Below, one piece after another: positions 56,591-64,000 of a DNA stretch of 64,000 bases; the first letter of the stretch is position 1, and the number at the start of each line of letters is the position of its first letter. The position numbers were made by a program, and so were the translations under genes. The notes under the pieces were generated by a model, which was not told the DNA's origin, searched no databases, and worked only from the letters and a program-made list of their open reading frames with translations. Source of the stretch: Amorphophallus konjac (lineage: Eukaryota; Streptophyta; Magnoliopsida; Alismatales; Araceae); contig CM040123.1 in the NCBI GenBank assembly GCA_022559845.1, positions 316,925,933-316,989,932 of the forward strand. The letters run 5' to 3'.

Positions 56591-59178
56591 TGATGCGGGA
56601 CGCTATGCAAACTTGGACTCTATGCGGTGGTATGGCTAAAGGACAACTATAACCAGCAACGACACAACTATATAAGCAACGTCGATGTGACACCTAACGT
56701 TCCCAAGAGAGAAACTATGCACGCAACAAGCAACACAAACTCACAATCGTCCCTAAGAGAGGGAAGCGCGTCGATCCGCACGGTTGAGAAATCAGCGAGT
56801 CTAGGGTCGGCAACTCCACACTCGTGACTCGGATGAGTCACGGGACGGTCACACTCTCTCACCGTGGCAGAAATATAAGTAAATATGGTAGCTACCCACC
56901 CATTATCTCACAAGCAGCGGCATCAAGAGTAAATACTAAATAAGGAAGTTAACCAAGGGGGGAGCGACGTGCACATCCACGCTCAGGGCATGGGGAAGAA
57001 ACCCGGCCAAATCCACAACCACCCGGCACAAGAGCTAAACAAGTACAACCCAAACAAAAGCCCACTCCTCACAGGGAGGTAAAAGGCTACACAGCGATCC
57101 AGGGGTCGTGCGAAGTGGGGTGACGGGCCACGGGTCGGTGTAGCTTGTCGTCCACGAACCGCTACGAACCGGTATGAACAGGGACCAGCGGCAAGGATGG
57201 CACGTCACGGAGGCTGAGGAAGGAACCAACATCCCTGGAGGTACGCTGTTGTGGATGGCGAGCCTCCTGGATGAAGAGGGAAGTCGACGGCACCGGCTGG
57301 AACCTCCGGAGTGGCCTCGAGTGGCGGGCAGATAGCTCGCCGGTCTGCGCGCACGCTAGGAGGCAGCAAGAAGATGAGCCCGGAACACCACTTTTTTCAC
57401 GTCCTCTGTTCACAGAACTTACCGTGGACGTTGCTGGGGATGTCCCAGGGACGCCGGTGGAGTGGCAACTGCAACTGGGTACCGTGGAAGGCAAAGCGTA
57501 TTTTGAAGCCAACCCTGCGCAATCTGGACTGTGTGCTGGCAGCAGGACAGGGGACCGAAGATTGGGCTGGAACCGGGGCTTATTGGAGGCGAATGGGGCG
57601 GGGTTTTCTCTGGTGGATAGCTGATAGACGTAAGATGACTGGGTAGCAGGGGTGGGCTGGTGTACAGTAGCGGTTTTGGGCGCGGGAGGCACTGGAAAGC
57701 AGAGCTCAGTCTGTAGGCCTGTGTAGACCAACAGGGAGACAGAAACGTAGGATGGTAGTGTGTGAGGCAAACGGGCTCTGATTGACTTGAAATTTTTATG
57801 GTTGAAGGTTTAGAATGTGGGGAGAACGTGTATCAATTTTTATAGCATTTGAAAAGGATTTGAGGGTCGGGAAAATTATTGTGGGCTGGTTCTGTCCTGT
57901 CGGGCTGCACAGGGCCAGTCTGCGCAACAAAACTGGCTCTGAAGATAAGTTTGACCACTGATGGAGTTTTGGCATGACATTTTAACTGGGTATAGGGGAC
58001 ATATGGAGAAAGAAAAACTCTGAAGAGGTGAACATGATCTGAGGTTGGGAAAGGGGCGTACCAAGGTGATCTTCAGGGTTCATGTTTTATGGAGGTCTGC
58101 ACAGGGGCAGCCAGCGCAGGTAAAAGGCTTACAAAGGAAATTTTCTCAAATGGATGAATTTTGGCATGAGGTTTTACGGGAGTGTCTTGGGGACAGGAAG
58201 AGGAAGAAAAGTCAAGAAGATGCTGAGGGGATATGAGGACGGGAAGGAGGGGTTCCAACCTGATCTTTGAAGCCCAATTCTGCAGGCAGACAACCAAGAC
58301 TGGTGCATAGGGCATCAAGGGCTATCTCCCCCGAACTTGTAGCAACCTTTGATCCATGAACTCCGGACATGAGGAGAGGTTGGGGAAGTTGCCTCCCAGT
58401 AGAGTGAGCAGCAAGAAACCTGTAATAGACCTTAGGAGTCGCTCCCAAGGGAAGAGGAAGAGGGAGATGAGAGATAGAGGGTGTCACACGCTAGAGGGGA
58501 GGGGAGGAAGAAGAAGGAAATGCTCTTGGAAAATTTCTAATTTCATTCATTCATCAAAAACCCTCAAGGGGGGGAATACATGATAATATATAGAGTTTGG
58601 GCTCCACCTTCCCTCCTTGGAGTTTGAATTTGAATCCATTTGAAATTTAAATTCTATGGGCTCCATGATTGCTCCTTGGAGTTTGTGTTTGACCCATTTT
58701 AAATTTAAATTCTATGGGCTCCATCTTCCCTCCTTGGAGTTTGGATTTGAACCCATTTGAAATTTAAATTCTATGGGCTCCATCATTGCTCCTTGGAGTT
58801 TGTGTTTGACCCATTTGAAATTTAAATTCTATGGGCTCCATTCTCCCTCCTTGGAGTTTGAATTCGAACCCATTTGAAATTTGAAATCCCAAAATGATGC
58901 AAACCCAAATACATGCCAAAGACACACCTAAGACGTACACAATACAAAATACGACCAAGTACGTACAAGATACCAAATACGTACAAAATTCAAATATGAC
59001 CCAAATACGTACAAAACACATGTACGCACAAAAATACATACTAAAGTGTCAAAGCTCCGGGGGAGACTCCAGACTGTCCCCCAGCCGCAAAGAGGTCGGT
59101 GTCGACCGAGTCGTGCTGTGTGTCCGGTACCGGCGGCTCTCTGAGTCGAGCTATATTCTTGCTCGGGTGTCCTCACCA
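56591..59178 (-). repeat. Element G 3' LTR (element A family)
   Basis: 2588 bp, TGATGCGGGACGC to GTGTCCTCACCA. It shares GCACGGTTGAGAAA, the stem-loop pair (56972-57082) and both ends with LTR A. A minus-strand TATA-like CTATATATTATC is near 58582-58593. It is followed by a polypurine tract (59179-59195) and the G coding end. Left flank GATGG; its partner lies beyond the window. Confidence 0.9.
58610..58885 (-). repeat. About 60-bp tandem repeat in LTR G
   Basis: Four to five copies of a 59-61 bp unit (CTCCTTGGAGTTTG ... AATTCTATGGGCTCCAT). It contains the palindrome-like CTCCTTGGAG. Absent from LTR A, it accounts for much of the length difference. Confidence 0.88.
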
Positions 59179-59894
59179 ATTGTCCCCAGGTGGGAAGAAC
59201 TCGACCCTGTCGAGTAAGGGTCTCTGTTGCTCTGGTACCGCTCTAGCAAGTCTGGATTTAACCTCTCCAGCTCTGCCCGGGAGATCCATGCATCATCGGA
59301 CGCGGGCCGTCCCCTCCAACACACCAAGTAGCGGTGATACGCGCCACTCCTAGTGGTGGTCACCGGCTCATCCAGTATAGACTCTATCCGCCCATGCTGC
59401 TGAGGTGACAGGGTTGGAAGTGGACTCTCAGGGGAGGGCTCGCTCACAAAGGGTGGAGAAGGCCCGAACAACTCACTAGGGATCACTGTCGGGTCCCTAT
59501 ATGCGACTAAGTCCGAGACATTGAATGTGGAACTGATACCATAGTCATCCGGTAAGTCTACAACATATGCATTGGATCCAACTCGCTTCAAAACTCTAAA
59601 CGGGCCAGCACCACGAGCCTGTAGTTTCTTCACGGCTCCAGAAGGAAACCGTTCCGGTCTGACCCGGATCATGACATAATCTCCCTCCTAGAACTCACGG
59701 GGGTGTCTATGAGCGTCAGCCAACTCTTTATATCACACATTGCTGGTCTCTATATGGCGACGAATATCATCATGCAAACCCCTAACATGCTCGGCAAACG
59801 ACTCTGCAGACTGCGACACTCTAGCATGCATGTGTAAGGGAACTAGATCCACTGGCTTCCTAGGTCTATATCCTGTAACAACCTCAAAAGGACT
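59179..59894 (-). pseudogene. Element G integrase C-terminus and chromodomain
   Basis: From 59894 downwards: VVTGYRPRKPVDLVPLHMHARVS, a stop near 59690, then open from 59672 into the LTR (173 codons). It contains the GPFRVLKRVGSNAY motif (about 59575-59615) and chromodomain ILDEPVTTTRSGAY ... YLVCWRGRPASDDAW (about 59260-59375). The frame runs on into the 3' LTR at 59178, as in element C. The rest of integrase is displaced by copia H, beyond the right edge. Very similar to element A and C chromodomain regions. Confidence 0.9.
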
Positions 59895-62487
59895 TGTTGC
59901 ATCCCATAGTTCGTGCTTGGTTTCAATGATATCAAAACGATTGTGCTTGTGTGTGTATGTGTTTCATTGAGCAACATGTTTTATATCTTGATTTAATGAG
60001 TTGAAAGATGGAGTCAATGTTTACTCTTGAAAGCCATGTGAACTCTCGGTGTTTAAGGAAGTAATGTTATATTTATGTTGGTTTATAGGAACACAACTTC
60101 ATGGCTCATACTTGGAATCTTAAGGAGTCCATCAATGAAGCTCTTCTTCTTAAAGGGAGTTAACTCTGTTCATGTTTGGAAGTTATATGAATGATTTGTA
60201 TTTAAGGATCTCATGCCTTGAATATTTTGCTTTGCAGGATCCAAGTCCATGATTCACGTTTTGGAACTCAAAGGAGTGCATCAATGAAGTTCTTCTTCAA
60301 AAAGGGAGTTACCTTTCTCATTGAATTGCATTTCATCTTTATATGATTCATACATTTCATCAAGTAAGGTTTCATGTCCTTATTGGGGTATTTCCTTGCA
60401 TTTTCCTCTTAAGGCTTTTGGACTAGAAATATACTTAGCCTATTTACTTGAATCTTGATGAATGTGATTTTATATCAATGTTCCTCTTGGGATAATACTT
60501 CATGAATGTTAGCTCTTAATCAACAAGAATGCCATTTGAATGAATGTGGTTCCATGATATTATGCATGCTTTGCATTTGGCATATTTGTTAACACTTGTG
60601 TGATGAAGCATTTTGATGTTGAAGATTTGGTTGATTCAAGAAAGTGATTGAATGGTTGAGCCTTCATGCCTTTGTATTTGAGATTCATGTTCATCATATC
60701 AAAATATTGTTATATGGTGAATATATTTTTGATGGTTGAATTGAGAAGTCAATTACATGCTTGAATGTGTTTAACGATGAATTTTTATGTTAACCAGTTC
60801 AAAGAGTTGAAGCTTGGTTCGTGAGTTTTGATTATCATCTAACTTCTTGGTTTATCATATTTTTATAGGTTCAAGGATGATTTTTAAACCCTCCCATGTC
60901 AAGTGGATGATGGTAACATCTAACCATTTCTATGCTAAGTTCCGGGTCGTTTTCATGAACATCTTTCATGAGGTTGCATTGCATTGGAAGTGTTTTATGC
61001 ATCCTTAAAATGAGATGTTTGAGCCTTTACAATGTGCTTAATGTTTTCTCATAAATCTTGTTGAAATGTGGTTTAGATGGTCTTAATACTTTGTGGAATT
61101 CATGGTAATTAATTCTTGATTTTTGGGAATTTTTTCGGCATTTTATCGGGGCTAAAATCGCATTTTTTGACCCTCTACTGTAGGGGTCGACCCCTGGGGT
61201 CGACCCCCCCTGGGCTGGTGCCCAGGCACCTGCATGGGTCGACCCCTGGGTTCGTCCCACTGCAAGGGTTGACCCCAAGGGTCGACCCCTGGGTTCGTCC
61301 CACTGCAAGGGTTGACCCCAAGGGTCGACCCCTGTAAACTTGGCTCATTTTTTTGGCCATGGCAGCACCCTGGTTGCCGAGGGTCGACCCCAAGGGTCGA
61401 CCCCTTCTGGACGGGATTTGCGAAAGTGTTTAAAACCCATTGAAAACCCTTTCAAACATTACCATACTACCCCTTAATAGTTTCTATTGTTATTAAGGTG
61501 TTTTTAACATGTATTAGGAGGGTTTTACGAGTCTTTTCCCCACCCCTTGAGTTGCTTATATAAGAGTTATGAATTTGGGAGTTGATTAACCCTAATGCTC
61601 ATTTGTTCATTCGTATAGGTGAAGAAAAGGGGAGAACGTGGTGGAGCTCTTGCAAGGAGGAGATCATCTACTTCCGTGAAGATCTAGAGATCGTGTCAGA
61701 AGAAGAAAAGGTGCGGATCGAAGAGAGGATCAAGAGGACGTAAGAATCGTCTTCAACCGGCTTCCCTCCAACTCGTGGTTCAAGGAACATCATCAACCGG
61801 CCTTGAAAAACGAAGGGGGACTACTTCTATGTCTTCTATCAGTTCTTTGTGATGTGTTCTATGATCTATATTTTGGGTTTGAGCATGCCTGAATATTTGT
61901 GTTCATTTTCTAAACATTAGATATATTTGTGTGTGTGACCGTTTGTGTATACGGTCGTGTTTGATCGCCTTCGTGCGATCGTGTTTGTGTCATTGTGCTG
62001 TGGTTGTTGTAGCTTGTGTGTGTGTGTTGTGATCCGGTCGTCGGATCGTGTGTATGTTTGTGATCCGGTCGTTGGATCGTGTGGGAGACTTCGTCTCCGT
62101 CTGTGTGTGTGTTGGGGCGTGTTCCCGTGTGTGTTTGGAGCGTCGTCTCCGTTTGGGGATTTATCCCCGAGTGAAGCCTCACCGGGTTTGGTGAGGGGTG
62201 GACGTAGGGAGCCTGTCGTGGTCCCGAACCACCTTAAAAATCACCGTGTCTTGTGGTTTGATCTTTGTGTTTGTGTGCTTCGCTATCTTATCTGTTTATG
62301 CAATCGTGTGAGCTCGGTGAGATTGAGTGAATTAAGTTTAAATCTGTTTAGATTAAATTCCTCAATCTTATCAATCTTGTTAATTTCGCTGTGCGCTAGA
62401 TTATGTTTTTAATCGGTCATAGTTTATAGTAGAAGGATCTATTCACCCCCCCTCTAGATCCGTGTTCTTGCACTACGAGACCCAACA
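59895..62487 (+). repeat. 5' LTR of copia element H
   Basis: 2593 bp, TGTTGCATCCC to GACCCAACA, followed by a primer-binding site. Same family as LTR J (block at 62140-62235). TATATAAG is at 61557-61564. Its left part is AT-rich without coding potential. It is inserted in element G integrase, flank GGACT (59890-59894); the other duplication copy is out of the window. Confidence 0.9.
61180..61410. repeat. GGGTCGACCC palindrome array in LTR H
   Basis: Eight or so GGGTCGACCC or GGGTTGACCC palindromes, with two full copies of a 43-bp unit (61236 and 61279). It lies just upstream of the TATA box, in the same relative place as the hairpin array of LTR J but with unrelated sequence. Confidence 0.9.
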
Positions 62488-62489
62488 AT

Positions 62490-62501
62490 TGGTATCAGAG
62501 C
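62490..62501 (+). other. Primer-binding site of copia H
   Basis: TGGTATCAGAGC two bases after the LTR; initiator Met tRNA type. Confidence 0.93.
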
Positions 62502-62561
62502 GAGGCTCTACTGTCCCTAGATCTCACGATCTACATAGTGATCCTAGTGCATTCTACAATC

Positions 62562-62852
62562 ATGAACTTTTCTGTTGAGCACATGTCAATGAATTGCCTT
62601 CCTATTCTTAATGGTTATGATATTACTTCATGGATAGGTAAAATGTGTGGACTGATCAATTCAATTAATCCTAATCTTTGGAAGTTGATTTATGATGGTC
62701 TTCACATATTACCTCTAGATGAGACCAAGTGGTCTAGTCAAGATAAATTGAAAAAACATGAAAATGTCATTGTCTTAAGTTTATTGAAAAATGCTATTGA
62801 TACTCATATGTTTCCATTTGTTTCATCTTGTAGAACGGCAAAGGAGCTTATG
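62562..62852 (+). pseudogene. Copia H Gag, 5' fragment
   Basis: 97 codons from ATG 62562 (MNFSVEHMSMNCLPILNG), open and without internal stops. DITSWIGKMCGLI, DETKWSSQDKLKKHEN and HMFPFVSSCRTAKEL match copia J gag. It is cut by LTR K, whose first bases supply a stop. Confidence 0.88.
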
Positions 62853-64000
62853 TGATGCGGGACGGGACCACAGACACGACAAGCTCGTGACTGTCCCTTA
62901 ACGAGGGAAGCGTCGGACGTGCGCGGTTGAGAAACCGGCAACGAGCTAGGGTGATCGGCTCTCTCGTGTGCCCGGATCGGGTCACGGGACGGTGTCGCAC
63001 TCTCTCGCAGCAGCGGTAATGAATAGATAAAGCGAGCTAGATATCCCTACACATGCTCTCTAGCAGCGGCATAAACAAGCATATATGAAATTAAGTAAAA
63101 TGCCAAGTAAGGAGCGAGGACGATACCTCCACGCACTCGGCGTGGGGACGACGGACCCGGCCGAAACTCGTACTCTCGGGACAATTAATACACCATATTA
63201 CAGCAAATGAATTACTGCACACTCCACGCAGGGAGGTAAAGGGCTACACAAACGGGTCCGGGAGGACCGAATTCGGGTTGACGGGCGGCTTCTCACGTCT
63301 CTTCGGCAGCACCCGAACTAGTGACGGTGGGGCCCACGTGCTGTCCGGAGGGGTCGAGTGGGACCCGGTGACACCGCTGTAGTGGGGACACTTCGGGAAG
63401 CGCTCCCCGGGCTGGCGGAAAGCTGGTTCGCCGGCCAGAGGCCGGGCGGCTCCGTTCGGCACCGGTCGGAATAACCGGCCACGGATCTGCAGCTTCTGGT
63501 TTTCAGCGCGCGTCCCGGCGAGAACGGGTCCTGCGATCAGCCCCGATGTCGGATCGACACGAGACTGGCGCCGTTGGAAAGCTAACTTCAAATCCTTCAA
63601 TCTAGGCCTAGAGATCGGATCTGGATCTGCATGGATCTGGACTTATGGAATTTCCAAATTCCTGTTGTACAGTTCCTGAAATCTCAGGTCAGCAAAGAAC
63701 TTTCCTGTGGATTGCCTTTGACCGCAAGGTAGACGTCCGAATCTGGGGTTGTGTCCTTCATAAAAGTTGTGGGAAATCAAGATACGAAATCAGGACTATT
63801 TTTGGATCTAGATTTGGGGAAGGCTACGAATGTCTATGAGTTTTGCACTAGCAGTGGGTCGGATCTGGAATCTGGCTGACAACACTGTAGCTGAGGAAGA
63901 ACATGAATTTCTAAAAATAGATAGAAGGCTGATAAAAAATTAAGAAAATTTGTGGATGTAGGGGGTGATGGACAAAACTCCCAGTAAAATTGGGAGGGTT
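62853..64000 (-). repeat. LTR K (element A family), truncated by the window end
   Basis: It starts TGATGCGGGACGGGACC and keeps the family blocks GTGCGCGGTTGAGAAACCGG and the stem-loop pair (63123-63240). The remaining sequence tracks LTR A into CTCCCAGTAAAATTGGGAG near the edge. Orientation is minus, as in A, E and G. Left flank TTATG; whether solo or full-length cannot be seen. Confidence 0.88.

Overview
The window is repeat-dense plant nuclear DNA, of the heterochromatic kind found in large plant genomes. I found no host gene, tRNA, rRNA or CRISPR array. The plant assignment rests on Ty3/gypsy chromoviruses with chromodomains, a Tat-lineage gypsy element with two RNase H domains, Ty1/copia elements primed by initiator-Met tRNA (TGGTATCAGAGC), and a LINE ORF1 of the DUF4283/CCHC type. 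The species cannot be named from this sequence.

Layout: almost every base belongs to a retroelement, and most are nested in one another. Five insertions are proved by perfect 5-bp target-site duplications (TSDs). Left half: a minus-strand Tat element (1-31825) is split by chromovirus A (2469-22375, TSD CTCTG). A is split inside gag by element B (9377-19398, TSD CCACC). B is split by solo LTR D (13158-15548, TSD ATAGG). The Tat element itself seems to sit in the LTR of a copia element, J. Middle: J runs from its partial LTR (31826-33980) through gag to about 40500. It is interrupted by a LINE-derived ORF1-only element (about 35586-39418), and copia I (LTR 40501-42582) follows. Right half: inside I is a plus-strand Tat-like element L with a putative long LTR F (42803 to about 55181). 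F carries solo LTR E (45424-54114, TSD GGCAC), and E carries element C (46172-52957, TSD CTCAG). L's upstream ORF (55308-56590) is cut by chromovirus G (LTR 56591-59178). G is cut by copia H (LTR 59895-62487), and H gag is cut by LTR K (62853 to the window end).

Most striking content: B and C are relatives with an unusual architecture. Each has a Gag domain, a proline-rich linker with GCPGPP-type repeats, then an integrase C-terminal domain and a chromodomain. Protease, reverse transcriptase, RNase H and the integrase catalytic core are all missing. In B the reading frame is continuous across the later solo-LTR insertion, apart from one stop in gag and a frameshift in the chromodomain. C has LTRs that differ by a single homopolymer base, so it moved very recently. 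Its LTR ends, primer-binding site, polypurine tract and chromodomain match autonomous relatives A and G. I read B and C as non-autonomous elements that keep packaging (Gag) and chromatin-targeting (chromodomain) parts and borrow the enzymes in trans.

Other features that recur: a pair of small stem-loops is conserved in all LTRs of the A/E/G/K/C/B/D group although the LTRs are otherwise dissimilar. Two Tat-type elements share a conserved unnamed ORF fused upstream of gag. Copia J and the LINE also look like gag/ORF1-only elements. Palindrome arrays sit in the copia LTRs. Almost all reading frames carry stops or frameshifts; only C has largely intact frames.
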